Positions 35,843 through 47,943 of a stretch of DNA of 64,000 nucleotides are shown one piece after another. The translations under genes were made by a program, and so were the position numbers. This DNA is from Cyprinodon diabolis. Its lineage: Eukaryota; Chordata; Actinopteri; Cyprinodontiformes; Cyprinodontidae. Location: positions 9,890,217 to 9,954,216 of the forward strand of contig CM060080.1 of the NCBI GenBank assembly GCA_030533445.1, read 5' to 3'. Numbering within the stretch: position 1 is the first letter of the stretch; every line of letters starts with the position of its first letter. The notes below the pieces were generated by a model. That model was not told the origin of the DNA. It made no database searches and saw only the letters and a list, made by a program, of their open reading frames with translations.

Positions 35843-36660
35843 ATGAATCAGATTTGTGGCACTTTTCTTGCAGTGCTCCTGGTGGTTTTCCATATTTCGC
35901 CACAGGTCTGTTTCTTGATGTTTCCTCTGTATGCCCTTTACCACATCAGTTAAAAACCTTAAATTTGCTGTAGACAGTTTTGAGTATAACTGATACGCCA
36001 AGTTTCAGCCTCTACATTTGATTTGAAGTTATTTTGATTTTTAAGGAAACTCTTTCAATATTGCAGGGGGTTCGGGGACAGTATGATCTGGGTGTCACAA
36101 CTATGGCTAGCACCGTGATTCCAACAGATGATGACGCCGTCAGCGTGACCCCAATTGATGATGACACCGTCACGGTGACCCCAACTGATGGTGGTGCCGT
36201 CAGCGTGACCCCAACTGATGACGACGCCGTCAGCGTGACCCCAACTGATGACGACGCCGTCACGGTGACCCCGACTGATGACGACGCCGTCACGGTGACC
36301 CCGACTGATGACGACGCCGTCACGGTGACCCCAACTGATGACGACGCCGTCAGCGTGACCCCAACTGATGGTGGCGCCGTCAGCGTGACCCCAACTGATG
36401 GTGGCGCCGTCAGCGTGACCCCAACTGATGATGGCGCAGTCAGCGTGACCCCAACTCATGATGGTGCCGTCAGCGTGCCCCCTACTGAGATTGGAGTGGT
36501 TTCTGCCAGTGTCTCATCAACCATCAATAGTACAGTTTCTGTGACAAATTCCACCTTCAATTCCACCTCAGGCAGCCCTTCTAGGAAGGATGGTGTGTAT
36601 CCGGTGCTCTTGCTCTGCCTGATTCTGGTGTTTCCGCTTATGCACCACTGGTCCCGGTAA
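35843..36660 (+). CDS. GPI-anchored mucin-like protein with 12 decapeptide repeats (CD24-like)
   Basis: Two exons, 35843-35905 and 36067-36660, joined in phase 0, encode 218 residues. Exon 1 gives a 21-residue signal peptide core (LAVLLVVF). Exon 2 holds 12 exactly 30-bp units at 36121-36480, each encoding a variant of TPTDDDAVSV or TPTDGGAVSV. These units are rich in Thr and Asp and suit O-glycosylation. Three NST sequons follow (TINST, VTNST, FNST). A hydrophobic tail (VYPVLLLCLILVFPL) ends in a short basic end, typical of a GPI-attachment signal. A polyA signal ATTAAA is at 36986. The architecture and intron phase match the two neighbours. The function is not known; a heavily glycosylated surface protein is inferred. 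I do not recognise a named gene. The repeat is open in several frames, but only this frame has a signal peptide, splice sites and an anchor. Confidence 0.8.
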
Positions 36661-36985
36661 AAGGCCCGGATCAAACTGGACTTCTGTCTACTTAAATTGT
36701 TGCCTTTCCTTTGGGGAGCTTCATTGCCACATTTAAGAAGCCACTTTATATGTTGGAGTTTGGGGACAATTGGATGTCTGTTATGCACTGAACCGGTTTC
36801 TCTTATGATCTGGTCCAACTTGTGTAATGAATTTTTTTTTTTTGAAAAAGCACTGTCTAATGTTTTACATACTGGTGAAAATAATTTTGACCTTAATCTG
36901 TGTTCATTGTGACGTCTCAGAAATGTGAGTTTTGAAAGGCCTTGTTAACATTTTGTATAAGCTATGGAAATTTTTAACCTGACTG

Positions 36986-36991
36986 ATTAAA
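36986..36991 (+). terminator. Candidate polyA signal (ATTAAA)
   Basis: ATTAAA lies about 330 bases after the stop codon of the repeat-bearing gene. Confidence 0.45.
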
Positions 36992-37890
36992 GCTGTATAG
37001 AAAAGTTGACTTGTGTAATGGTGACTGCAGTCAATGAAAGGGAAGGACTCCACTCAGCCTTCATTTGCAGGGGTGGGAGATGTGGAGTCATCTGTCCAAC
37101 CACTGAACCTGGTGAGCTCAAATCGCACATTGATTTTAGATTTTGCATGCTGGATTCACCTGGATCAGTGACTGGGCAGAACAAACGCATAACGGAGATG
37201 ACTTGACTCCACGTCTCTCACCTCTTTGTTTTGCTGAGCAATGTTGACTTGTCACCACATTGTGGTCAAACTGCTCTTGAAACTAGAGCTGTGATGTGGC
37301 TGGCTTGAACAGTTTAAGCTGTTTGAAATTTTTAGGAACTTTACTCAATTCATGCATCCTGTGGCTTGACTTTTGGGGTTGCACAATTCCATTTAAATAT
37401 TTAATCTAAATGGCAATGGTCAAATTGCAAAAGCTCAGTGTTGGTCGCATTAACAGGATTTAGACACTGGCATTCTCACACAAGCCCTTTAAGTGGCTGT
37501 AATATGCATAAACTGGGTCACATGCAAGTTGCAGATCTATGCATAGGTAAAATCAAGCCCTTTTCACACAGGCTTTTAAAGTAATGAAACCATGTAAACT
37601 TGAAGTGTGTGTATATGCTTATTCGTGCAAAATCGCTTTTTTTATTTTTTTTTGCACAACCATTCAGTCCTAGTTTGACTGTATAATCCATGCAAAGACT
37701 TGCTGACCTGACTATAATCAAACCTGTCTGAGGATTTTAAAGTTTACTTTTTTTTTTTTTTTTACATTTGTAAAGTTGATGAGCAACCACTTTCTCAAAA
37801 TTTGCTGGCCAGATAATACAACTTAACATTTAATAGGCTCTTGCAGTTAAGTTCCAATACTTGATATCTGGTTTGGGATTATATGGCATA
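36992..37890. other. Intergenic stretch
   Basis: AT-rich DNA with poly-T runs. I see no gene, clear repeat or terminal repeats here. Confidence 0.5.
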
Positions 37891-37899
37891 CAGATCACT

Positions 37900-38890
37900 G
37901 CAATATGGGGTTATATCATTAGTCAGACACCAATAATTGGCTAACGCAAACCCAATTGGCTTTTCTCTAAATCTGAATGACAGAATGCCTCTTTGTTTTC
38001 ATACTTAGGATCTTGTCCTGACATACAGCAGTGAAAATTATTTCCTCACAAGTGCCATCTGGATTTTTAATCCAAGGCTAATTTGGATTTATTCTCCAAA
38101 AGGACAATTCTGTAATTGTATAAATCTGCTCCCTTTACTTCCTCAGCATCAACACTATACAATTCAGTTTCTACTCCTTTACAAATACTTTTAATAGTTT
38201 TACTGCCTCGTGCATTGCCGTCCTGGGCTTCTATTTAATGCAGATGTCAAAACTTGCACAGTCATAGCTATTTTTAATCTTCCATTTCGCCATCTTTCAG
38301 CAACAATGATTTTATAGGATTCTTTAAAAATAGGATTGGTTCTTTTAGAAATGTCATTGGCATCTTTCTGAATATTAACAGTTCTGTTTGTGAGCTACCA
38401 ATAGAGCCTGGTGTCTTTGATCCAGTTCAGCTTTTGGAATCATCTAATATATTAGCCTAATCTAAACCAGCTTGTATGCTGGACCCCATTCCAAACAAGT
38501 TACTTAAGGACATTTTCCTTATGATTTGCACCCTTATTTTGGATATGATGAATCCACACCAGTACAGGAATATGTGCCAGAGGCTCTTAAGGTAGCTGTA
38601 ACCAAACCTTTAGAGGACTAAGCAAATCATAAACATCTAAAGTTCTTATTTAAAATGATTGAGAAAACAGTTGCTAATCAAGTGTGTGAATGTTGATAAC
38701 ATATTGACCTATGTGAAGAGTTTCAGTCAAGTTGAAAGCTGATCTTGGCATCCAAAATCACTGGTGAACTCAAATTTATGGACTTGTCTGTACTTATCCT
38801 TATAGATCAGGCGCTGTATTCATTGCAGTGAATAAAGCTGTTCTCCTAGAGAGGCTTGAACATTATGTAGGGATTCAGGAAACTGTAAAA
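37900..38890 (+). mobile_element. Decayed LINE reverse-transcriptase remnant (L2/Rex-like)
   Basis: In broken plus-strand frames I read pieces typical of fish LINE reverse transcriptases: LDPIPNKLLKDIF (about 38480), EALKVAVTKPL (about 38585), LKMIEKTVANQVCE (about 38655) and LLERLEHYVGIQ (about 38835). Many stops and frameshifts are present. No full element is left. Confidence 0.6.
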
Positions 38891-39658
38891 AATGTAGAAA
38901 CACACACATAATAGCTGAAAATAGCTGTTGTGAAGTGCTCTGAAAGTAATAAACTAATAAAATAAACTTCTGGCCCCTGTCAATCAAAAATCCTTAAGTA
39001 TGTTTGCCATAGTAAGTGGCTCATTTCCTGCTTAATGGAAATGAGCCAAGCAGCAGCTGTCTCGAGACTAGAGTCAGATCAGTTTTTCCCACTTTATTGT
39101 GCAGTTCATAACAGCCAATCTATGTGTTTAAAATATGGTGTTTTTCCAAGCAGTAAGACCAAAATCATTTAAATGAAGAAAAATGAATAGCTGAAATAAT
39201 GAAAAAAGGATCTTAATGACAAACCAGCAACACAATAAAATATTGCGCACCTTTAAAGATTTTGAGAGGCTTTAATTTTGAAATTCCACATCAGACGGAC
39301 TGTATTTTCACCCTGAAGTGGAATCAGTAAATAGAAACAAAGTTTTGGTTTAACAACAATAGAGAATAAGTTCAAATAAATTGGAATTCTTACATAAAGA
39401 GCACAAATTAACCATGCAGGACAGTAACTAAATAAAGGCATTAAAACTATTTGCATAAATCCATGTTTACAGCACATGTTCAACTTGTCTGTTTTATTTT
39501 GAAAGTCCAAGACAGCGTTGCTACCGTATTTCATGGTGTATGCGTGATCGGAAAAAAGCTTAGTGAGACTGTCTTAAAGCTATGGCAGGTCGTTTTGCCA
39601 TAGCGGCATGCGCATCACAAATTGCGGTTGATGACGATTGTGCTGATGTCACTTGCAG

Positions 39659-39664
39659 TATAAA
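39659..39664 (+). promoter_or_regulatory. cd24: TATA box of cd24-like gene
   Basis: TATAAA lies 91 bases before the start codon at 39750. Confidence 0.55.
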
Positions 39665-39749
39665 TTACCACCTTGGACCCCCTGTTGGAATCACTTTTGC
39701 AACTATTTTCAACCCATCTGGAAGTGCTGCCTGATCATCAACCAGCAAG

Positions 39750-41650
39750 ATGACCAAACTTTGCGTCGCTTTGCTCTCAGCTCTGGTGCTGGCTTTGTGC
39801 CTCTCACTTCAGGTTAGTTTGCTCCTTAAATATATTTTTCTCAATTTTATAGATTTTTTTTTTCGGTGAGTGCATTTAAGCATTCATCTTTTGAGGATTT
39901 AAATTGAAGGATAAACTCCTGCTTTTGATCTCTAGTGGCATTTTAAGAATTTCTCTGACGTCAAATTTGAATTTAAGAAGCCTGCGCTCTCCTTTGGTAT
40001 CAGGGCTCCTCTTTACCTGTGGGTAGAGGAGACAGAGGACGTTTGCAACCCCCCCCCCACTTTCTCAATCAGAGATGAATGGTCGTCAGCAGCATTTTAT
40101 GTATTTATTAAAGCTGTATCTACCTGTTAATGGCCAATATTATATGTAAGATGCCAATTAAGTGCCAAGTAATCTGATTACTTGGTGCTGACAAAAGTGA
40201 ACTGTTGCAACAGACCCTATCCTTGGGGCTGCTGCACCATTTCATCAGTCCATCTAATTGCACAAATCAGCTTCTGTTTTTTTTTTTTTTTTTTTTGTTA
40301 TTTTTGCATCAATGAGCATATTGTTCTGAGACTTTTTATTCTCAAAATGCATATGCACAGACCTCCCAAAATTAAACATTTACATTTTTAAACTTTTTCA
40401 AATACCATTGATAAATCACAAACACAACTTATTAAGATGCTTGTGGCATCAAAAAAAGCCTGTTTTAAGATAATAAAACAAAAAGTTAGGAAAAAAAAGT
40501 GAGGAGTTTTACAGTTTATATGGACACTGCAATGTAAATAGAGCAGAAAAACAGAAGAAGAAAAAGGAAAAAGAAAAAAAAGAGAAAAGATGACAGAAAG
40601 AAGAGATAGAAAGGAGATAATGACAAAACATTTTCAGTCTGCTTCATCACCTGTAACGAGATGAAAAAAGAACAGCACAACCGAAAGACATGGTACGAGA
40701 CATACAATAAAGCAACACCTTGAAACTATCGCTAAAGTAATATTAAGTCTGACATGTACTCTGTGTTACCTGAAGATATGAATGTGGGGTTTCTGTATGG
40801 AAGTGAATCTCTGAGTACCTGGAGCAAAGCACCTGTAATTGTTTGTGAGGGTGCACTTGTGCATGTAAAGTTTATCCATAGAAAAAAAAGTGATGTTTAA
40901 CAGCACAGACATCTTAAATATTTAATAAACTAATCTAAACATGGAAATGCTGATTTAATGATCTAATGCCGCCTTCCTCCCAGTCAGATTCACAGACAAT
41001 CTGTATATGCTTGATTTTAACTAGTTCTTCATCTTGGGTTTCGCTGGTATTTAAACATTTATTTTAGAACATGGTAACTAGGTAACTTTGAAACAATAAA
41101 TCAATCTAAGTTGTAAGTGATACAAACAAGGTCAGTATGACTACATGGAAAAAATTGTTTTGTTTTTTAAGATTATCTTAAACATCTATTTTTTCAGTTT
41201 TTCCAGCTCTGGTGGCTCTTTTTTTCAACAGTAGACTGACAGGAAAGGGGATATGAGAGACGGGGGAGAGACACGCAGCAAAGGACCACAGGTCGGATTC
41301 AAACCCGGGTCGGCCGCATCGAGGGCTAAGGCCTCTGTACATGGGTTGTGCACGCTAACCACTGCACCACTTGCACGCCCTTTAACATTATTTTTGTCCT
41401 GCTGGGGAGGGGTAGGGTCCAACTGTATATGTGTGGGGGTCTTGAAGTAAGCCAGTGTCACCTAAATGTAATTTGCTTTGCTTATAATTAAACTTATCTT
41501 TTTTTTTTGCAGGTGGTCCAGGCCACCGAGGGCAACAACGCCACCACCGCCACCCCCTCCAAAAACAGCGGTGAACGGGCCATGGCGGTTCCACTGCTCC
41601 TTCTCCCGTTGACCTTTCCTATTATCTTCTTTCATGAATGGTTTCTGTAA
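39750..41650 (+). CDS. cd24: Short GPI-anchored sialoglycoprotein, probable CD24 orthologue
   Basis: Two exons, 39750-39812 and 41513-41650, joined in phase 0, encode 66 residues. Residues 1-21 form a signal peptide (LLSALVLALCLSL). The mature part is only about 20 residues, Thr/Ser-rich, with one NAT sequon in EGNNATTATPS. The tail AVPLLLLPLTFPIIFF is a GPI-attachment type signal. Human CD24 has the same plan: a two-exon gene, tiny Ser/Thr-rich core, GPI anchor. It also lies near QRSL1, as this gene does here. In mammals CD24 is a heavily glycosylated surface ligand on blood and epithelial cells. Which of the three neighbours is the strict orthologue cannot be decided without a phylogeny. 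The intron carries a SINE. A polyA signal is at 41972. Confidence 0.65.
41207..41372 (-). repeat. tRNA-derived SINE, copy 2
   Basis: Same family and orientation as 18588-18743. The minus strand starts near GTGGTGCAGTGGTTAGCGTG and carries the B-box-like GGGTTTGAATCC. It lies in the intron of the cd24-like gene. Confidence 0.75.
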
Positions 41651-41971
41651 AGGATAACTCCAACTGTCCTGTCGGTCCAGCTGGACAGGGGGATGCAGAT
41701 GTCATCTTCTTCCATTTGAGGGTTCCCCAAAGAAAACTGTCTTAAGCACCGAACCAGGACGCGCCCTGTTACCATCTGCATGTTTTCCCGATCCCTGCTG
41801 GGTGTTTCATGGACTCTATTATTCGGGTAGTACAAGGTGCCGGTGTAGTAACCAGCCTTGTTTTATGGGGTGGGTGAAAATGTTAGTGTTTTTATTTTTT
41901 CAAGAAACTTGTTCTGAATTACTTCACTGCAAAGATTTATCTATTTAAATAATCATGACAATTGATACATA

Positions 41972-41977
41972 AATAAA
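41972..41977 (+). terminator. cd24: Candidate polyA signal of cd24-like gene
   Basis: AATAAA occurs about 320 bases after the stop codon. Confidence 0.6.
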
Positions 41978-42969
41978 GTTTTAAAATGACATTATCTTTT
42001 CTTTTTTTCCCATTTTAAATATTGTCTTTATTGGTCTCTCAGTTGGAACCCTTGTTTTAGCTCTCAGTGCTTGTACGTACACTTATCCGAATTTAATAAA
42101 GCACTGGTTGGGATGTTTCACTGGTTTCTGTCAGTGCAGAAACATTACTTTTATACATTGATGGGTGATATTTGGCAATAAATTGCAGATGTAACTCCCA
42201 AAATCTGTATTGTGTGCTTGACTTTTGGAAAAAAATTGGTTTAGAGGGTTTTGATTTAATACTTGGAAAACTAATTGTAGATGGCTATTCTATTTTAAGC
42301 ACAGTTAAAATGTTAAGCATGTTGTGCAGACATGGAAATCAGTAATAGTGAAATTAGCTGTTTTGAATCCCAGCTATTTGAATGGTGTAGGTTCCTTGTG
42401 GGGTAGGTGTTATCCCAGAATTAGTTTTCTGACTTTGGTTAGACATTAGCAGTGTGAAGCATGATGGTGTGCTGACGTGTGCACATACATGCATAAAGTA
42501 CTGATTCCAATAAGACGTACTAGAACGGCGGTATGGAGTTATTGCAAATATTGCTAAAAACTGCAAATACATTTAAAACTCAACTCTTTGGATGTTTAGG
42601 TGGATTTTAAAGAGCCCGCCTTGATAGGCTTTAAAGTTATGGTGATTGACACCAGTTCGCTAAACTAACCTTTTACTGTTACCATTGCTGTTACCATTGA
42701 TTGGACATGAGGAAATGAACAAACCCTACCATATAAGATCTGACAACTGGAAGTTCAATTCGAACTGTCAACACAAAGCAGAACATTTTATTTATAGTTC
42801 CCTTTTCAAAATCTCAAAGGGCTTCGGCTGCATGAAAACAGAAATCCTCTATAGATCTGCAAGACAGAGGCATACTGTTTCAAAGGTCCCAATGAACACA
42901 GAGTGGCATCCTTCATGTGAAAATATAGGTTTTAAACCACCAGGAGTCTTCCTAGTGCTGGCCTGCCAT

Positions 42970-44297
42970 CTGCATATGTGGAGTAAATTGTTGGTACCCC
43001 ACATTTAATGAATAAGAACATTTGTTAGAGGAATAACTTTTAATTTTACATCCTATTGTGCGAATTGAATAGAAACAGGTGGAAATTATTGGCATTTAGA
43101 AAGACACACTCAATAAAGGACTGGTTCTGCAGGTGGGGACCACAGACCAATTCTCAGTACCAATGCTTTCTGGCTGATGTTTTGGTCACTTTTGAATGTT
43201 GGCAGTGCTTTCACACTCGTGGTAGCATGAGACGGACTCAACAACACACACAAGGGGTTCGGGTAGTGCAGCTCATCCAGGATGGCACATTACTACGAGC
43301 TGTGGCAAAAAGGTTTGAAGTGTCTGACGGTGTGGTGTCCAGAGGCTGGAGGTCCTACCAGAGAGAGGGCAGTACACCAGGATATGGAGGCAGTAGGAGG
43401 GCAGCAAACCAGCAGCAGTACCACTACCTCTGCCTTTTTGCAAAGGGGAACAGGAGGAGCACTGCCTGAGCCATGCAAAATGAACTCCAGCAGGCCACAG
43501 TGTGCATGTGGCTGCACAAACGTTTTGAAACCTACCTAATGAGGATGGTATGAGGGCCCAACTTACCCATATGGGGGTTTTGCTCATAGCCCTACACCGT
43601 TCGGGGCACTTGGCATTTGCCAGAGAACAAAAAAGGTATGAAAAAGGTTTATACTGAACACATGTGACAGAGTTTGGAGACACAGCGGAGAGCGATCTGC
43701 TGCCTGCAACATCCTTCAGCATAACCTCTTTGGAGGATTGCATAGCCCTCCATGTGTTCACCAGAGGTAGCTTGACAGCCATTAGGTACAAAGATGAGAT
43801 CCTCTGACCCCTTGTGAGACTATATGCTGGTGCGGTTTGCCATGGGTTCCTCCTAATGCAGGACAATGATAGACCTCGTGTGGCTGGAGTTTGTCAGCAG
43901 TTCCCACAAGATGAAGGCATTGATGCTTTGGACTGGCCCACCTGTCCCCCAGACCGGAACCCAATTGAGTACATCTGGACCATCATGTCTTAATCCATCC
44001 ATCAACGTTATTTTGCACCACAGACTGTCCAAGAGTTTATGGATGCTTTAGGCCAGGTCTGGGAGGAGATCCCTCAAGAGAACCCCGCCACCTCCTCATT
44101 AGCATGCCCAGGCATTGTAGGGAGGCCGTGCAGGCACATGGAGGCCACAAACAATACTGAGCCTCATTTTGACCTGTTTTAAGGACAGTACATCAAAGTT
44201 GGATCAGCCTATAGTGTTTCTCTTTTCCATTGCTGATTTTTGTGTGATTTTTTAAGTGTTCCATTTATTTATTTGAGAAATGTATGTATAAATTTAA

Positions 44298-44381
<84 letters not shown>

Positions 44382-44500
44382 TAATAGTTATTTTAATAGT
44401 TTTCATTTATTAATTTTGTCAGATTCAGGTTATTTCTGTCACCATCTCTTCTTTTCTAACGAGGGGTGCCAACAACTTTGTAAGTGACAAAGTTGTACAT
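42970..44500 (+). mobile_element. Tc1-type transposon with decayed transposase
   Basis: The left end (ATTGTTGGTACCCCACATTT near 42985) and right end (GAGGGGTGCCAACAACTTTG near 44462) are inverted. The plus-strand frame 43225-43469 encodes the Tc1-type paired helix-turn-helix region (QLIQDGTLLRAVAKRFEVSD). Later pieces in shifted frames include an LQQATVCMWLHKRFET-like stretch and, near 43945, a degraded [12 protein letters not shown] block (PPRPEPN-like). It ends near 44160. Frameshifts and stops make it non-functional. A (TA)n run lies before the right end. Confidence 0.75.
44303..44372. repeat. (TA)n microsatellite
   Basis: An uninterrupted TA dinucleotide run of about 70 bases within the 3' part of the Tc1-type element. 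Confidence 0.95.
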
Positions 44501-44534
44501 TGTATGAAACAATGTAAAATGACTTAGACTTAGA

Positions 44535-45288
44535 AAAACGTTGTTGTCATTTTGTATACAACAATTGTATGCAAAACAAAATCACATTGCATACTACATA
44601 CAACAGTGAAATAAACATTACCATTATAAAGTGCAGTAGTGATCATCATAAAAACAAAAGGAAAACCAGTTTTGAAAATAATGGTGCAAAAGGTTATTAA
44701 TATGGAAAGATTCAGTTCAGTGCAAAATAAATATGGTGCAAAAATGCAGTAGAACATTGTGTTGTGTCCTATTGAAAAGGATTATAAAGGTTTCAGTCAC
44801 ATTGGTAGTGCAAAATAATGTTGCCAGTTTGAGAAAGAGTTCGGTTTAGTTTTTAACAGTTTATCATTTTGATGTCAGCGTGGAAAAAGCTGTTGCACAA
44901 CCTGCTGAACCTTCAGCGGAGGCTGCAAAGCTTCTTCCCAGATGGAAGCAGGGAGAACAGCCCATGGTGGGGGTGTGAGGAGACACGCAGCACTGGGATG
45001 AAATGTCATTAATGGAGGGAAGAGGAGCTGTGTTGATCCTCGCTGCTGTTTTCACAACTCTTCTTACCTTCTTCCAGTCTGAGGTGCTGCAGCCTCCACG
45101 CCACACAGTGAGACAGCTGGTCAGAACGCTCTCTATGTTGCTTCTGTAGAAGGTGGTGAGGATGGGTGGGGGCAAGTGGGCTCTCCTCATCCTCCGCAGG
45201 AAGTATAAGTGGTTCTGTGCCCTTTTGGACAGTGAGGTGGTGTTTACAGAGCAAGTGAGATTGTCTTTGATGTGCAATGACTTTCTAG
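44535..45288 (-). mobile_element. LINE 3' fragment (minus strand)
   Basis: Minus frame 45277-44864 encodes RAQNHLYFLRRMRRAHLPPP, then IESVLTSCLTVWRGG, typical of the last part of a fish LINE open frame, followed by a 3' UTR. The same 3' end occurs inverted at 49050-49665. The upstream part is missing (5' truncation). Confidence 0.75.
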
Positions 45289-45296
45289 TTGAAAAC

Positions 45297-46621
45297 CAGT
45301 GATGGGACTAACGGCGTTGAAAGTAACGGCGTTACTAACGCCGTTACCTTGTTTTAGTAACGAGTAATCTAACTAATTACTTTGGCTGTAACTATAACGC
45401 AGTTACCATTGCAGACACCCCGTTACTGCGCGTTACTCAGGTCGCACAATTAACCTTTTTTCATGATAGGACTCGTGCGCAGCTGCGTGAAGCTGACACC
45501 CCACCCAAGTCAAAAAACTCTGCAAATAGACTGAATGGTTAGTGCAACGTTAGTGCAGATTTGTGCAGAAAAAATATTGTTTGTGCTACTTTTGTTTAAG
45601 AGATATTAAAGATTATTTTTTAGGTCATCCAGAGGTGCGCGCCTTGTCATGAGAGAGGGGAGGATGAGAATGGCTGATGTATAGTGAGATTCCGTCTGTC
45701 AGTTGGGTAGGTGGGTGTTTCTGCTGGCGGGTGTAAACGTACAGCACACAGAGAGATGGAGAGTGAGGAGGACTCCAGGATGACTCCAGCAGCGTTTTCC
45801 TGATGGAAATACCGGTTTTACGTCGAGCTGCGTTTCCCCATCACATACTGTTTCCTCTGCATCTCCGCACAGCGCAGGCGGCACGATTCACCGCGCAAGC
45901 GACAGGAAACGCGCATGCTCGCTAAAGGCGCGCAACAGTCGCCCTGTGCTCGCGCCACAGGAGAACTATGGAGAGCGTGAACGATCAAATGATTAACCTG
46001 ACAACAGCCAGAAATGATAGCCTATATGGAGAAAGGGAGAAATCTGGATGGATGGATGGATGGATGGATGGATGGATGGATGGATGGATGGATACTCTGC
46101 CTTCTCAACCTACTGTATTTTTTATTTTAAACATTATTTGATGGCCTTTGTGGCAGGGATGGAGATCCATATTTTATGTCACACGCAGAGTATACATCTT
46201 GATAGATAGATGGATAGATAGATGTTGCAGTATCTATAACAACCCAAACACACAGTATTTCAGAATTAGACATCCCCAGTTATTAATTTCACCAGATCTG
46301 AATGCCCTGTTAAAAAACTTCACATGGCGTTCCCCCATGATGTCATTTACATTGAGTTGCAATAAATGCTAAACTCTCTGCAGGTTCTTGTCTTTGTCGT
46401 CCTCTCTATTCAGCTGGCTTTGGAAACACACGGCGAGAAGGTGGGGGCTGGGTGGTGAGGGTTACGGGGGCGAGAAACGCAAAAGTAACGCAATAGTTAC
46501 TTTTACTAGTAACTAGTTACTTTTATTGTGGAGTAACTCAGTTAGTAACTCAGTTACTTTTTGGGAGAAGTAACTAGTAACTATAACTAATTACTTTTTC
46601 AAAGTAACGTGCCCAACACTG
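45297..46621. mobile_element. hAT element, 1.3 kb, perfect 8-bp duplication
   Basis: The left end is CAGTGATGGGACTAACGGCG and the right end is CGTGCCCAACACTG, partly inverted. TTGAAAAC lies at both 45289-45296 and 46622-46629. Many AGTAACG/GTTACT motifs crowd both ends. The interior carries no transposase but has a TGGA tetranucleotide array at 46050-46092. It interrupts the LINE-bearing block. Confidence 0.88.
46050..46092. repeat. (TGGA)n microsatellite
   Basis: A tetranucleotide GGAT/TGGA array of about ten units inside the hAT element. Confidence 0.9.
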
Positions 46622-47943
46622 TTGAAAACTGTGGCAATTCTCTGTTGTAATTCCTCAAACCACACAGGCAAGATATTAAAAAAAGTGGCTTCGGAACCCT
46701 TATGAGAATGTCCTAAGGTGACCAGGCAAGAGTTTTGTTTTTTTACTCAGAATACATGTAAGATTAAAATATTACATCAAACCAATCAGAAAATACAAGA
46801 CAGAAATTTAGGATTACAGAAAATTTTATTGCATGCCCAAAGGTTTCATTTGCAAACGGCTAGTTTAATCTGACTCTCATAGAAACAAAAGTTTGTCTAA
46901 GTCATTTTACATTGCTTCATACATCGTTGTCGCTGACAAAATTGTTGGCACCCCTCGTTTAGTAAATAACAGCCCAACAATGGTGACAGCAATAACCTGA
47001 ATCTAACAAAATTAACAAATGAAGGTTCTATGAAAATAAACAAATGAAAGTAAATCACTGCTTTTCAACCATCCTTAAAACATTAATATAGAAAATAAAC
47101 TCATGAAACAGGCCTGGAAAAATATGATGGTATCCTTATTTAATATTTGGATTCCTGTAATTGTCACTGAGACTTCTGCACCTAAGCAGGTATTTTGCCT
47201 CACTCCTCACGAGCAAACTGTTCCTTATTGTCTCAGGTTTGTAGAAATACATGTGATTGAGAAATTTGAACCTAATTTGCAAACAAAACAATATGCTTTC
47301 CCAGCTTGAAATCATGTTGGTCATATTATTTGGTAATATGTATTCTACTGTGTGTATGTAAATCTAATTCAGGAAAACATTTCCTTCATTAAAACACAGC
47401 TTGTCAATGTTTTGAATAAATGGCAACTGCTGTTTTAAAAACTTCCCCATGCAATCAGACAGCAAAACTGTATTTGTTGCACATTGTTGCATGAGAGGTT
47501 AGTGTTTCGTAACACATCATATCTATAGAGTCAAAGCAAGAGGAAACAGATGCTGAAATGTTTGTTCTCTCTTGCCTTTTCTTTATATTTTTAATGGCAG
47601 CTTGTTTAAGGGTCCTCTTCTGTCCCCCAAAAAACATCAGCAATAAACAAAACCTATTAACTTAAAGCTTTATTCAATTGATAATAATCTAGGGCACAAA
47701 AATTCATCATTTTTAGAAGCAGTTTAAAGATTAGAAGTTAAAAAGACACCATTTCCCTCTGACACACAGAAATGTAATATAAATATTCCCCTAAAGTCGA
47801 TGTAGTCAGCAGGTGAAGATCAGGAGATGTACAGAGCGGTGAAGCATCCTAGATTGGTAAGATACTTCCTTTGGGCTGCAGCTTACATACAGTAGGTTAA
47901 CAGAAACTTTCCAAAGGGTCAGTTTGCTAAATAACCACATATA

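Larger units (their letters stand above)
44392..47030. repeat. Inverted repeat pair of about 135 bp bracketing 2.6 kb
   Basis: 44392-44530 is closely matched by the reverse complement of 46888-47030. Shared blocks on the right copy include AAGTCATTTTACATTG, GTTGGCACCCCTCG and AATAACCTGAATCT. These are Tc1-type ends: the left arm is also the right end of the element at 42970-44500. The enclosed DNA holds a LINE fragment and a complete hAT insertion. Confidence 0.75.

Noticed and set aside
36012..36459. Long open frames on the minus strand and in other frames across the 30-bp repeat
   Set aside because: They are by-products of a repeat whose length is a multiple of three. Only the plus frame joined to the signal-peptide exon has splice sites and an anchor.
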